35,248 nt of DNA from an uncultured Eubacteriales bacterium (GCA_900543755.1 UQSP01000015.1:1-35248), one strand, 5' to 3'. Positions 18,131-25,776 are shown, counted from the first letter of the stretch. Notes: generated by a model from the sequence alone, not told the origin. Program-made: numbers and translations.

Positions 18131-19207
18131 CTATAAAATAAGCGAACCGCTTTCGCCTCCAAACTCCAGCGCGCCGCCCGAATCCGCTTCTATTATCATT
18201 GCAGTCAACCCGGAAACCGACGAAGGAAGGGATTTACCGTTAAACTTATTATATTCGGTGCCCGTCACTGCGCTTAACCCCTCGCAAGACTTAAGCGTAA
18301 CCATGCCGCCCGACCAGACAAACTCGACCCGTTTGTCGCCTTTAGAAAGCTTAACCGTGACTTCCTCGCGCGTTACGTTATCTTCGGTAACATAGCCGCG
18401 TGAAAACGAAACGTCGGGTCGTACGATTTCCGCTTTGTCGGACGAAACCGCCTTTTTGTAAAGCGCAAGAACTATTTCCGCGGGGGTGACGTAATTCATG
18501 TCCGTCACCACGGTAACGTTGCCCGCGCCGTCCACGCTGCTTTTGTGTCTTCCCACGCCCATGCCTATGACTTTGCCGCTTTCGTCGATTACGGGCGCGC
18601 CGCTGCTGCCGCCGTTAAGCGCGGCGGTAACGCGCAGTAACGGCTTGTAATATCCGCCGAAAAGCTCGATTTCTTCACTGACGCTGACTATTCCGTCGAA
18701 CGCCGCTATTCCCCTGCCCATGGAATTACCCATGGCAATGACTTTTGTCCCCTCGGGAGAAATTCCGCTTCTTAACCCCTCAACAGAGTTTTCCGCGGGA
18801 GTTAAAAGGTTGCGCGCCTTGCAGCCGGGCTTTTGCACCCTGTAAAACGCCACGTCGAATTTGACGTCGTAACCTAATAGCGTCACGTTTTCGGTGCCGC
18901 CGACGAAATTGTTTTCTCCGTTAAACTTAAACCGAACCGCCGCGGGGTCAGAGCCTGCTACATGATAACAGGTCGCTATATCCGCGCTTTCACCGTCGCA
19001 TGAAATTACAAAGCCCGTACCGTAAGTGTTGCCCACGGCTATTTCCGTCACGTTATCGGCATACAGCGCGAAAATAGACGAAAAATCCGTTTCCGCCGGC
19101 GGCGGCGTAACTTCACCGTTGTCGCAAGCCGACAAAAGCGACGCCGTTAAAGCGATAATAACCGATATTATAACGGCAAATATTCTGTTTTTGCGTTTTA
19201 TGCACAT
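18131..19207 (-). CDS. Trypsin-like serine protease lipoprotein
   Basis: The protein has 358 residues. An N-terminal signal peptide ends in the lipobox LSAC (lipidated Cys28), then comes an S1/HtrA-like fold with a likely triad: His82 in ATCYHVAG, Asp118 in KFDVAFYRV and Ser202 in GGSSGAPVID. No PDZ domain is recognisable; the last ~110 residues look like a small extra beta domain. I infer extracytoplasmic proteolysis or a protease-like sensor anchored to the membrane. The ATG begins exactly where transcription should start and has no Shine-Dalgarno sequence, so the mRNA may be leaderless. The gene leads the acpP-queH-uvrC-HAD-hprK run (41 bp to acpP) and is divergent from the SpaA-like gene. 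Confidence 0.87.
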   Translation of the reverse strand: MCIKRKNRIFAVIISVIIALTASLLSACDNGEVTPPPAETDFSSIFALYADNVTEIAVGNTYGTGFVISCDGESADIATCYHVAGSDPAAVRFKFNGENNFVGGTENVTLLGYDVKFDVAFYRVQKPGCKARNLLTPAENSVEGLRSGISPEGTKVIAMGNSMGRGIAAFDGIVSVSEEIELFGGYYKPLLRVTAALNGGSSGAPVIDESGKVIGMGVGRHKSSVDGAGNVTVVTDMNYVTPAEIVLALYKKAVSSDKAEIVRPDVSFSRGYVTEDNVTREEVTVKLSKGDKRVEFVWSGGMVTLKSCEGLSAVTGTEYNKFNGKSLPSSVSGLTAMIIEADSGGALEFGGESGSLIL

Positions 19208-19213
19208 ATTGAA

Positions 19214-19242
19214 ATTATATCACACCCGGGCAAAATTGTAAA
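19214..19242 (-). promoter_or_regulatory. Promoter of the protease-acpP operon
   Basis: Minus-strand -35 TTTACA (19237-19242), 17-bp spacer and -10 TATAAT (19214-19219). The seventh base after the -10 box is the A of the protease ATG, which points to a leaderless transcript. Confidence 0.85.
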
Positions 19243-19272
19243 TATAATTATTATAGGCAGTCTGATTTTTTA

Positions 19273-19291
19273 CATACGCCCGGCGCGTATG
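19273..19291. promoter_or_regulatory. 7-bp inverted repeat upstream of the SpaA-like gene
   Basis: CATACGC and GCGTATG form a perfect inverted repeat around a 5-base GC-rich centre, 24 bases before the plus-strand start codon. It may be an operator in the divergent promoter region or a hairpin in the leader of the plus-strand gene. I could not identify a convincing plus-strand promoter. Confidence 0.5.
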
Positions 19292-19314
19292 AATCAATCT
19301 ACGGGAGTATAGTC

Positions 19315-19614
19315 ATGGAAAATTGCGCTAACGGTAAAATCAGACTGCGCGGTGCCAAATTCGTGCTTTACAATGCGTGCGGACAGTCCGTCGCGTGCGG
19401 AGTGACCAACGACAACGGGGAAATCTGCTTCGATAATCTGCCTTTGGGCAAATACTATCTTAAGGAAGTGGAGGCTCCCTGCGGTTTTGAAAAAAGCGAC
19501 GAGTACTGCGAAGTCGTCATTTGCGAAAACAAACGCCGCGAATGCGTGGAGTTTGTAAACGTAAAACTTACGGGCAGCATAAAAGTCGTAAAGTACGGAA
19601 AAAACTGCATCTGA
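19315..19614 (+). CDS. Stand-alone SpaA/CnaB-like domain protein
   Basis: This 99-residue protein has no signal peptide, membrane segment or sorting signal. Residues 9-58 follow the SpaA/CnaB (prealbumin-like) pattern: LRGAKFVLYN, then TNDNGEICFDNLPLGKYYLKEVEAPCGF, with Glu51 at the position of the catalytic acid of isopeptide-forming domains and Asn82 in EFVNV at the usual partner position. Oddly, the first strand that normally carries the reactive lysine is not at the N-terminus; a matching strand (GSIKVVKYG) is found at the C-terminus (87-95), as if the domain were circularly permuted or cut between two units. It has nine cysteines. GGGAG lies 7 bases before the ATG. Function unknown. Confidence 0.75.
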   Translation: MENCANGKIRLRGAKFVLYNACGQSVACGVTNDNGEICFDNLPLGKYYLKEVEAPCGFEKSDEYCEVVICENKRRECVEFVNVKLTGSIKVVKYGKNCI

Positions 19615-19618
19615 AAGC

Positions 19619-19662
19619 AAGAACCGGCAAAGTGCGCTTATTTAAGCTCTTTGTCGGTTCTT
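19619..19662 (+). terminator. 14-bp stem-loop after the SpaA-like gene
   Basis: AAGAACCGGCAAAG (19619-19632) pairs with CTTTGTCGGTTCTT (19649-19662), all 14 positions pairing with one G-U, beginning 4 bases after the stop codon. No long T-run follows, so it may be a Rho-assisted or processing-stable 3' end rather than a strict intrinsic terminator. Confidence 0.6.
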
Positions 19663-20021
19663 GTCGAATAGACAATAGTACCTTGTTAAAACAAAATGCT
19701 TGCAAAAAAAAGCGAAACAAACCGAGTATTATGACGTTTTCGACAAATTACTGCAAGGTTTATGTGCGAAAAGCGCGAAGTATTCGGCTTGTCCGACGCT
19801 TTTCGACATTCCGAAAATTTTGTCGCATTTACCATAGTACCCGCTTTTTACGACATTAACCGATAAATCCGACGTATTAAAAAAGGTGCGCCTTTGCTCT
19901 TTTTCACGGTTTCTTTTATGCTTTCCGAATCATTTGCAACGTGCCCGAAACACATCATTCTTCTTTTATTGAACCCGTCAAAGCCGTAACTTATTTTGCC
20001 GTTTGGTTTTTCCTGTGGCTT
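19663..20021. other. Non-coding region with nested inverted repeats
   Basis: I see no credible gene. Two nested stems dominate: CGACAAATT (19741-19749) with AATTTTGTCG (19816-19825), and inside it the perfect CGAAAAGCG (19767-19775) with CGCTTTTCG (19797-19805). Versions of a TTTTCGACA / TGTCGAA word recur at about 19661, 19738, 19802, 19820 and 19848. A possible minus-strand promoter (TTGCAG, 17 bp, CATAAT) lies around 19730-19760. A structured RNA or a cluster of regulator sites is possible. A 64-codon minus frame here begins inside the ung terminator and is probably not real. Confidence 0.5.
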
Positions 20022-20096
20022 AAAAAAGTCCGTGCTTAACAAGCTTACTCCGTTTTTAATTACGTTTACGGAAGTAAAAAAGCATTAAGCACGGAC
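20022..20096 (-). terminator. Strong intrinsic terminator of ung
   Basis: On the minus strand GTCCGTGCTTAA pairs perfectly with TTAAGCACGGAC (12 bp); an inner stem ACTTCCGT/ACGGAGT with a bulge extends it, and six T residues follow directly. It starts about 28 bases past the ung stop. Confidence 0.88.
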
Positions 20097-20123
20097 GAAA
20101 CAAATAAGAATTTACAATATTTT

Positions 20124-20846
20124 TTACGCGCGGAAAATCTTTTTTGTCCCGGCATAATAGGACGCAAGCGAGTCCCCCAAGTCGTCCACGTAAGTCCAGT
20201 CTACGGGAGTAATTCCGTTGGCTTTGAGAAACTCGTTGGCTTTGGAAAAATGCTTACAGCCGAAGAATCCGCGATAAGCGGAAAGCGGACTGGGATGCAC
20301 GCTTTCCAGCACGAGATGCTGCGGCGCAACAAGCGGTTTTTTACTTAGCGCGTTTGAGCCCCAAAGCATGAAAACCATGGGTTTTTCGCGCTTTGATAGC
20401 TGCATGACAACCGCGTCGGTAAACTGCTGCCAGCCCAGATTTTCATGACTGCGCGGCTGTCCCTGACGCACCGTAAGCACGGTATTGAGCAGTAAAACGC
20501 CCTGCTTTGCCCAACCTGTAAGAGTGCTGCCTTTGGGGACAGAGCCGATATCATCCTCTATTTCCTTGAAAATATTGACAAGCGAAGGAGGAAGAGGAAC
20601 GCCTTTCCCGACCGCGAACGCCATACCGTTTGCCTGGCCTGCGCCGTGATAAGGGTCCTGACCCAGAATCACGACTTTAACTTCTTCGTAAGGAACGTTT
20701 TTGAACGCGGAATAAATTTCGGTCTTAGGCGGATAGACGATATTGTGCGAATATTCCTGTTCCACCAGCTCGTTAAGTTTTTGAAAATACGCTTTGGCGT
20801 ACTCGTTCTGAAGTACGCCGTCCCAAGAATTGCCTATTACCTGCAT
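20124..20846 (-). CDS. ung: Uracil-DNA glycosylase, family 1
   Basis: From the ATG at 20846 (CGGAG 10 bases upstream) the protein has 240 residues, the usual size. It removes uracil from DNA in base excision repair. The water-activating loop is GQDPYHG (62-68, Asp64), and the uracil-binding/minor-groove loop is HPSPLSAYRGF near the C-terminus; LLLNTVLTVRQG and VFMLWGSNA are also conserved. Upstream in-frame codons to 20924 overlap the promoter and are not part of the protein. It is a single-gene transcript with its own promoter and terminator. Confidence 0.96.
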   Translation of the reverse strand: MQVIGNSWDGVLQNEYAKAYFQKLNELVEQEYSHNIVYPPKTEIYSAFKNVPYEEVKVVILGQDPYHGAGQANGMAFAVGKGVPLPPSLVNIFKEIEDDIGSVPKGSTLTGWAKQGVLLLNTVLTVRQGQPRSHENLGWQQFTDAVVMQLSKREKPMVFMLWGSNALSKKPLVAPQHLVLESVHPSPLSAYRGFFGCKHFSKANEFLKANGITPVDWTYVDDLGDSLASYYAGTKKIFRA

Positions 20847-20905
20847 GATTGAATTACTCCGAAAACCGCGGTCAAACAATTGCCGCGATTGCTCTTTTTT
20901 TTTAC

Positions 20906-20955
20906 ATTCTATCATACAACACAAAAAATGTCCATATATTTAAACATATACGGAC
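20906..20955 (-). promoter_or_regulatory. ung promoter and adjoining palindrome
   Basis: Minus-strand -35 TGGACA (20929-20934), 17-bp spacer and -10 TAGAAT (20906-20911). A 26-bp imperfect palindrome (20930-20955; outer arms GTCC/GGAC, centre TTTAAA) overlaps the -35 box and could be an operator. Confidence 0.65.
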
Positions 20956-21107
20956 AAGAGAAGGCTTTTGAATTTCAACGGCGTTTTTCGAGCTTTTTCG
21001 CGCTTAAAAGCCCCATTCGGGAAAATTCGACCCGATTCGCGCAAAAAATTCAGAATATTGCATTTTATTACTTTATTTTGCTTATTTTCAGGTTTACGGC
21101 CGTTTTT

Positions 21108-21455
21108 TCAGCCTATACATTCTGCGGCGGAAAGCATAACGTCCAGAATACGCTTGTTTTTTATGTGATAAAAGCTTATCTTCCCCTGACGGCGGTAATC
21201 CACCGCCCCTATCGAACGCAGATTTTTAAGCTGGTGCGACACGGTTGTCTGGTTTATCCCCAGCATTACGGAAATATCGTTTACGCACATCGGAGAAATG
21301 GACAGCGCGGACAAAATCTTTATTCTGGTCGAATCCGAAAGCGTTGCGAAAAAATCCGACAAAGCCATAAGCGTGTCGCGCTGAGGGACGTATTCTCTTA
21401 TAAGCCTGCACGTATTTGCATCCAACAATAATTTTTTTTCTTCTATGGTTTCCAT
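21108..21455 (-). CDS. ArsR-family winged-helix transcriptional regulator
   Basis: From the ATG at 21455 the protein has 115 residues. The core matches ArsR/SmtB repressors: LSDSTRIKILSALSISPMCVNDISVMLG followed by the recognition helix NQTTVSHQLKNLRSIGAVDYRRQG and the wing KISFYHIKN. The usual metal-binding ELCVCDL motif is not present; only one Cys (PMCVND) sits there, so the signal sensed cannot be stated. There is no ribosome site: the -10 box lies six bases before the ATG, so the mRNA is predicted leaderless. It is divergent from the small protein at 21572 and may control it or itself. Confidence 0.88.
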   Translation of the reverse strand: METIEEKKLLLDANTCRLIREYVPQRDTLMALSDFFATLSDSTRIKILSALSISPMCVNDISVMLGINQTTVSHQLKNLRSIGAVDYRRQGKISFYHIKNKRILDVMLSAAECIG

Positions 21456-21461
21456 GATATA

Positions 21462-21490
21462 ATTATACAATAAAACGCATATATAATAAA
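21462..21490 (-). promoter_or_regulatory. Promoter of the ArsR-type gene
   Basis: Minus-strand -10 TATAAT (21462-21467) with a weak -35 TTTATT (21485-21490) at 17 bp. The expected start is at the A of the ATG (21455). Confidence 0.65.
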
Positions 21491-21571
21491 GTTTTCACGC
21501 TGTCGGAATTTGCCGAATAAATCAATATCGGGACTTTTATTGTCAGACTTTAAAAGGAGGTTTGCGGATAA

Positions 21572-21778
21572 TTGAATCAGGAAGATATTTTCAGACTGCT
21601 GCTTATCGTGCTGTTGCTTGCAAACCGCCAGCTTGCTTCGGACGCACATTCGGACGACGGCGACGAAACAGATGAATTTTCATACACCATGATAAACGAT
21701 TTGCTGATACTCGTAATGGCGACTCAGCTTTTCGGCGGGACTGACTCCTCCGCTCAAAAAAACACCACTTTCCGATAA
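21572..21778 (+). CDS. Small hypothetical protein, TTG start
   Basis: This 68-residue reading frame begins at TTG behind a strong AAAAGGAGG (21553-21560, 11-base spacer). It has two hydrophobic stretches (IFRLLLIVLLLAN near the start and MINDLLILVMATQLFGG later) separated by an acidic segment (DAHSDDGDETDE), and a polar tail. I do not recognise the family. It might sit at the membrane or bind a partner through amphipathic helices. It is divergent from the ArsR-type regulator, which suggests possible control by it. Confidence 0.6.
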   Translation: MNQEDIFRLLLIVLLLANRQLASDAHSDDGDETDEFSYTMINDLLILVMATQLFGGTDSSAQKNTTFR

Positions 21779-22043
21779 ATGTTTACACACGCTTCGTGTT
21801 TAAATAAACAGAGATTATTATGAGGATTAAATAAACTTACTTTACCTTTACCGTCAATACGTTTTTGTCGACAAATATACAAAACTTAAGGAAAATAAAT
21901 TCACTTAAAAACCCAGATAAAAATTAATTTCGGAAACGTTAAGGTCGCTCAAAGTGTATAAAACATTAAACTCGTGCTGTATAAAACTTGATTTTGCCGC
22001 CATTTAAAAGGACGGCAGTTTACTGAGAAACAAACGTAATATG
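21779..22043. other. Non-coding region before the argS terminator
   Basis: AT-rich DNA with no convincing reading frame. The repeated word GTATAAAAC occurs at about 21957 and 21980, and a short hairpin (GCCGCC...GGACGGC) lies at about 21998-22018. I see no clear RNA family or promoter. Confidence 0.5.
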
Positions 22044-22083
22044 AAAAAAACGCCTCGGTAATAAAATTATCGGGACGTTTTTT
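22044..22083 (-). terminator. Intrinsic terminator of argS (bidirectional)
   Basis: The hairpin from 22045 to 22083 pairs AAAAAACG...TAAT with ATTA...CGTTTTTT; on the minus strand it ends in seven T residues, 32 bases past the argS stop. The plus strand also ends in TTTTTT, so it can work in both directions. Confidence 0.85.
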
Positions 22084-22115
22084 ACTGCATTGTATTTTAT
22101 TGCGGCAAACGGGTT

Positions 22116-23810
22116 TTACATTCTGTCCGGTGCGTTTATAAGCAACAGTTTCAAGCCTTCCTTAAGCGCCTCGGCAACGTAACGGGTAATCAAAAGGCGG
22201 GTATACATGACGTCCGGCTTTTCACCGATGATGCGGCAATTAAGATAAAAACGGTTGAAAACCGCCGCAAGGTCCAGAAGATAACGCGAAACCACGCTGG
22301 GCTCGTATTTTGCTGCGGCGTCAGAGACCACGTCGTCAAACGACGACAAAAGCCTTACAAGCGTAAAGGAGTCATCGTCGGTAAGAACGTCGTAATCGAT
22401 TTTACCGTCCGATACTCCCGCGCGGGAAAGAACCGAGCGGCAACGCGCATGGGTGTACTGAAGGTAAGGAGCGGTTTCCCCCTCGAAAGACAAAGCCTTA
22501 TCGAAAGAGAAAACAAGGTCCTTTATCCTGCCCGAAGAAAGCGCGCCGAATATAACCGCGCCTACTCCTACGTCGGATGCGATTTTCTGCTTGTCCTCAA
22601 GTTCGGGATTTTTACCCTCGATGACTTTGGCGGCTTTTTCCACCGCTTCGTTGAGCACGTCGTCAAGGAAAACTACATTGCCTTTGCGCGTCGAAAGGGC
22701 GCCCTGCCCTTCCAGACTCACCATACCGAACGGGACGTGCACACAGTCTGACGCCCACGTTTTGCCCATAAGCTCCAAAACCTTAAAGACCTGCTTGAAG
22801 TGGAGATTTTGCTGATAAGCCACGACATAAAGGTTTTTGTAAAAATCGTAATGCTGTTTGCGGTAAACGGCGGCGGCAAGATCACGCGTGGCGTACAGCG
22901 TAGCGCCGTCCGACTTAAGTATAAGACAAGGCGGCATACCGTATTTTTCAAGGTCGACAACCATAGCCCCCTCGCTTTCGGTAAGCAGGTTTTTCGCCTT
23001 GAGCTCGTCGATTACGGGCTGCATTTTGTCGTTGTAAAAACTTTCGCCCGCATAGGAATCGAATTTTACGCCCAGTCGGTCGTAAACTCGCTTGACTTCC
23101 TTAAGCGTGATGTCTTTGAACTTATTGAATATTTCCAAGGCGCGGCTGTCGCCGTCCTCGATTTTTTTGAACCACGCCCTGCCTTCCGCCTCCAGACTTT
23201 CGTCTTTTTCCGCCTCGGAGTGAAAGCGGACGTAAAGGTCTAAAAGCGCGCGCACGCCGCGTTTTTCTATGTCAAGGTCGTCGCCCCAATTGAGATACGC
23301 GACTATCATTTTACCGAATTGCGTACCCCAGTCCCCGAGGTGATTTATGCCGACTGCGTTATAACCGAGATAATTGAAGATTCTGTATAAAGAGCCGCCT
23401 ATCACGGTGGTAAGCAAATGTCCTATGTGAAAGGGCTTTGCAATGTTTACGGACGAATAATCTATGCAAACCGTCTTGCCGTTTTTTGGCTTTGGTTTGG
23501 TTACGCCGCCGTTTTGGGAAAAAGCGGTAACCATCTCCTTAACCGCAAAAGCGCGGTTTAAGAAAATGTTGAGGTATCCGCCCTCCACCGCGGTTTTGCC
23601 TATAAGCGGATGAGAGGAAGAATCTGTTTTTTCCTTAAGCTCGCCCGCTATTGCCTGCGGACTTTTACGCAGAATTTTTGCGAATTTAAAGCAAGGAAGA
23701 CAAACGTCCCCTTTGTCAAGCGACGGCGTGGGCGCAAGCGCAGAAAAAATATCCTCTTTTTTAATCTCGTCGGATTTGAGAATCTCCGAAATTATATCCT
23801 TAAAGTTCAT
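22116..23810 (-). CDS. argS: Arginyl-tRNA synthetase
   Basis: The protein has 564 residues. It charges tRNA-Arg and belongs to class Ia: the HIGH motif is PFHIGH (126-131), and as usual for bacterial ArgS the KMSKS motif is replaced, here by STRKGNVV. The N-terminal Add-1 tRNA-binding domain, the GDWGTQFGKMIVAY segment and the C-terminal DALR domain ending in LLLINAPDRM are all there. It follows ychF by 15 bp and is probably co-transcribed with it. Confidence 0.97.
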   Translation of the reverse strand: MNFKDIISEILKSDEIKKEDIFSALAPTPSLDKGDVCLPCFKFAKILRKSPQAIAGELKEKTDSSSHPLIGKTAVEGGYLNIFLNRAFAVKEMVTAFSQNGGVTKPKPKNGKTVCIDYSSVNIAKPFHIGHLLTTVIGGSLYRIFNYLGYNAVGINHLGDWGTQFGKMIVAYLNWGDDLDIEKRGVRALLDLYVRFHSEAEKDESLEAEGRAWFKKIEDGDSRALEIFNKFKDITLKEVKRVYDRLGVKFDSYAGESFYNDKMQPVIDELKAKNLLTESEGAMVVDLEKYGMPPCLILKSDGATLYATRDLAAAVYRKQHYDFYKNLYVVAYQQNLHFKQVFKVLELMGKTWASDCVHVPFGMVSLEGQGALSTRKGNVVFLDDVLNEAVEKAAKVIEGKNPELEDKQKIASDVGVGAVIFGALSSGRIKDLVFSFDKALSFEGETAPYLQYTHARCRSVLSRAGVSDGKIDYDVLTDDDSFTLVRLLSSFDDVVSDAAAKYEPSVVSRYLLDLAAVFNRFYLNCRIIGEKPDVMYTRLLITRYVAEALKEGLKLLLINAPDRM

Positions 23811-23825
23811 AAATTCCTCTTTTTA

Positions 23826-24914
23826 TCAAACGTTGAATCTGAAAAGCGCGACGTCGCCGTCTTTGAAAACGTAATCCTTGCCTTCGCTGCGGACCTTTCC
23901 CTTTTCCTTTGCCTGGTTGAAGCCGCCGCATTCCACAAGGTCGTCGTAAGTCACGATTTCCGCGCGGATAAAACCCTTTTCGAAGTCGCTGTGAATTTTT
24001 CCCGCCGCCTGAGGCGCTTTCGTACCTTTTTCAATCGTCCAGGCACGCACTTCCTTTTCGCCCGCGGTAAGGTAACTGATAAGCCCGAGAAGTTCGTATC
24101 CCTTTTTGATTATACGGTTTAATCCGCTTTCCTTAAGTCCCATTTCCTCCAGGAAAACGGCGCGCTCGGATTTATCCAGCTGGGCTATTTCCTCCTCGAC
24201 TTTTGCGCATATTTCCATAAATTCGGAATGTTCTTCCGTGGCAAACTCCTTTACTTTTTCAACGTAAGGGTTGGATTTCCCTATATCGTCCTCGCCGATG
24301 TTGGCGCAGTAAATGACGGGCTTAGACGTAATGAGGAAAAATCCGTCGGTCATGGCCTTTTCCTCCTCGTTAAGATTAAGCGTGCGTATGCACTTTCCGC
24401 TTTCGAGAGTATCGCAAAGCTTTCTTAACAGCTGAGCCTCCTCGATGTAGCTTTTTTCGCCCGTTTTAACGTATTTTTCCGCTTTGTCAAGGCGTTTCTT
24501 TACGCTCTCGAGGTCAGACAGGACAAGCTCCAGATTAATGGTTTCGATATCGCGCAACGGGTCAATACTGCCGTCTACGTGAATTATGTTAGGGTCGTCG
24601 AAGCATCTTACGACATGAACGATGGCGTCCACTTCGCGTATGTGGGAAAGAAATTTGTTTCCAAGTCCCTCGCCCGCCGACGCGCCTTTGACAAGCCCCG
24701 CTATATCCACAAACTCAAGAACGGCAGGCGTAACCTTTTTTGTATTATACATTTTCGCCAGCACGTCCAGCCTTTCGTCGGGGACGGCAACTACGCCCAC
24801 GTTGGGCTCTATGGTGCAAAACGGATAATTGGCGCATTCCGCACCCGCCTCCGTAATGGCGTTGAAAAGCGTGCTTTTACCCACGTTTGGAAGACCCACT
24901 ACACCCAGTTTCAT
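23826..24914 (-). CDS. ychF: Ribosome-binding ATPase YchF
   Basis: From the ATG at 24914 the protein has 362 residues, the standard length for YchF/OLA1. The P-loop is GLPNVGKST (residues 6-14) and switch II is DIAGLVKGAS. The base-specificity motif reads YCANIGED in place of the GTPase NKxD, which fits its known preference for ATP. The TGS domain closes the protein (VRAWTIEKGTKAPQAAGKIH ... DVALFRFNV). AAGGAGA lies 12 bases upstream. The longer frame to 24968 overlaps the promoter. It forms an operon with argS. Confidence 0.96.
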   Translation of the reverse strand: MKLGVVGLPNVGKSTLFNAITEAGAECANYPFCTIEPNVGVVAVPDERLDVLAKMYNTKKVTPAVLEFVDIAGLVKGASAGEGLGNKFLSHIREVDAIVHVVRCFDDPNIIHVDGSIDPLRDIETINLELVLSDLESVKKRLDKAEKYVKTGEKSYIEEAQLLRKLCDTLESGKCIRTLNLNEEEKAMTDGFFLITSKPVIYCANIGEDDIGKSNPYVEKVKEFATEEHSEFMEICAKVEEEIAQLDKSERAVFLEEMGLKESGLNRIIKKGYELLGLISYLTAGEKEVRAWTIEKGTKAPQAAGKIHSDFEKGFIRAEIVTYDDLVECGGFNQAKEKGKVRSEGKDYVFKDGDVALFRFNV

Positions 24915-24956
24915 TTTACCGAGATTTCTCCTTGAAGTGTTTATTAAGTAAATAAT

Positions 24957-24985
24957 AGTATATAACATCGCACGGATTTTTGCAA
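24957..24985 (-). promoter_or_regulatory. Promoter of ychF-argS
   Basis: Minus-strand -35 TTGCAA (24980-24985), 17-bp spacer, -10 TATACT (24957-24962); predicted start about 24950, with a ~36-base leader. Confidence 0.65.
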
Positions 24986-25010
24986 CGCTTTTTGCTTTGA
25001 CGCACGCAAA

Positions 25011-25045
25011 AAGAGCGCGAAAGAATATTTCTTTCGCGCCCTTTC
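25011..25045 (-). terminator. Intrinsic terminator of the secreted coiled-coil gene
   Basis: A perfect 11-bp stem GCGCGAAAGAA (25015-25025) / TTCTTTCGCGC (25029-25039) with a 3-base loop, followed on the minus strand by TCTTTTTG, about 35 bases past the stop at 25074. Confidence 0.85.
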
Positions 25046-25073
25046 GTATTTTAATAAGTTTTTTTTACCGCGC

Positions 25074-25682
25074 TTATCTTACTTCAAGACTGTCATTTGC
25101 CCATTCGGCGATAAGGCGCTTGAATCTTTTGTCGTAACTTTCGCGCATTGCGTAATATTCGCGCCAAAGCTGATCGCTTTCCTTGTTGATTTCGTCAAGA
25201 CGCTCCTTAAGCTGAAACATCTTTTCAAACTGTTTATCGAGCTCTGCCTTGCGGTACTCGAAAATTGCGTCCGCGTCGAAAGTCGTTTCGTCGTAAACGA
25301 TTGTTTTTTTCTTGGACGTATCGCCGTTGTTTTGTTTGGAAACGCTGTCCGAAGAATTTTTCACCGTAACCGCTTTTTTGTCCGAAGCGTTGTTTGCGGG
25401 CTCCTCTTTTTTCACGGTTTTTTCGTTGTCGGAGGGAAAAATTTCCACTTCGGCGTAGTTTTTGTCGGCTTCGTCGCTCTTCTTGAGCTCGGCAGTCGAC
25501 GCCTTATGACGCGGCTCCTTTATAAAAGGCCTGTCGGCAGCGTTGCTGTCAGGCTTTTCGGCAACCATTACGATTTGCTTATTGTCCTGTTCGATCAGCT
25601 CTTTTCCCACGTCGTCAAGGGGCATGGCTCCCGTCGAAAACACGCTTATTAAAGAAACGATAAGCGGAACTATTTTAATCAC
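25074..25682 (-). CDS. Secreted protein with charged linker and coiled coil
   Basis: This 202-residue frame starts at GTG behind AGGAGG with a 9-base spacer. Residues 1-20 (MIKIVPLIVSLISVFSTGAM) look like a signal peptide with no lipobox. A low-complexity Lys/Glu/Asp/Asn/Ser-rich linker (about 25-125) follows, then a heptad-like helical region (YRKAELDKQFEKMFQLKER..., about 140-195). No known domain is recognised. I infer an extracytoplasmic helical protein on a flexible stalk. It has its own terminator; it follows rnr on the same strand but a terminator separates them. Confidence 0.75.
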   Translation of the reverse strand: MIKIVPLIVSLISVFSTGAMPLDDVGKELIEQDNKQIVMVAEKPDSNAADRPFIKEPRHKASTAELKKSDEADKNYAEVEIFPSDNEKTVKKEEPANNASDKKAVTVKNSSDSVSKQNNGDTSKKKTIVYDETTFDADAIFEYRKAELDKQFEKMFQLKERLDEINKESDQLWREYYAMRESYDKRFKRLIAEWANDSLEVR

Positions 25683-25776
25683 TTTTTTATACCTCCTGTG
25701 TGTTGTTGCGAAGGTAGTATTTTTTGCGGAACCCGATTTTATTCACAGAATTTTTCGAATAAAAATTAGTGTACGC

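Noticed and set aside
19848..20042. 64-codon minus-strand reading frame with GGAG before a TTG start
   Set aside because: The ribosome-like site, start and first codons lie inside the strong ung terminator, whose T-run encodes the Phe-Phe; no family resemblance.
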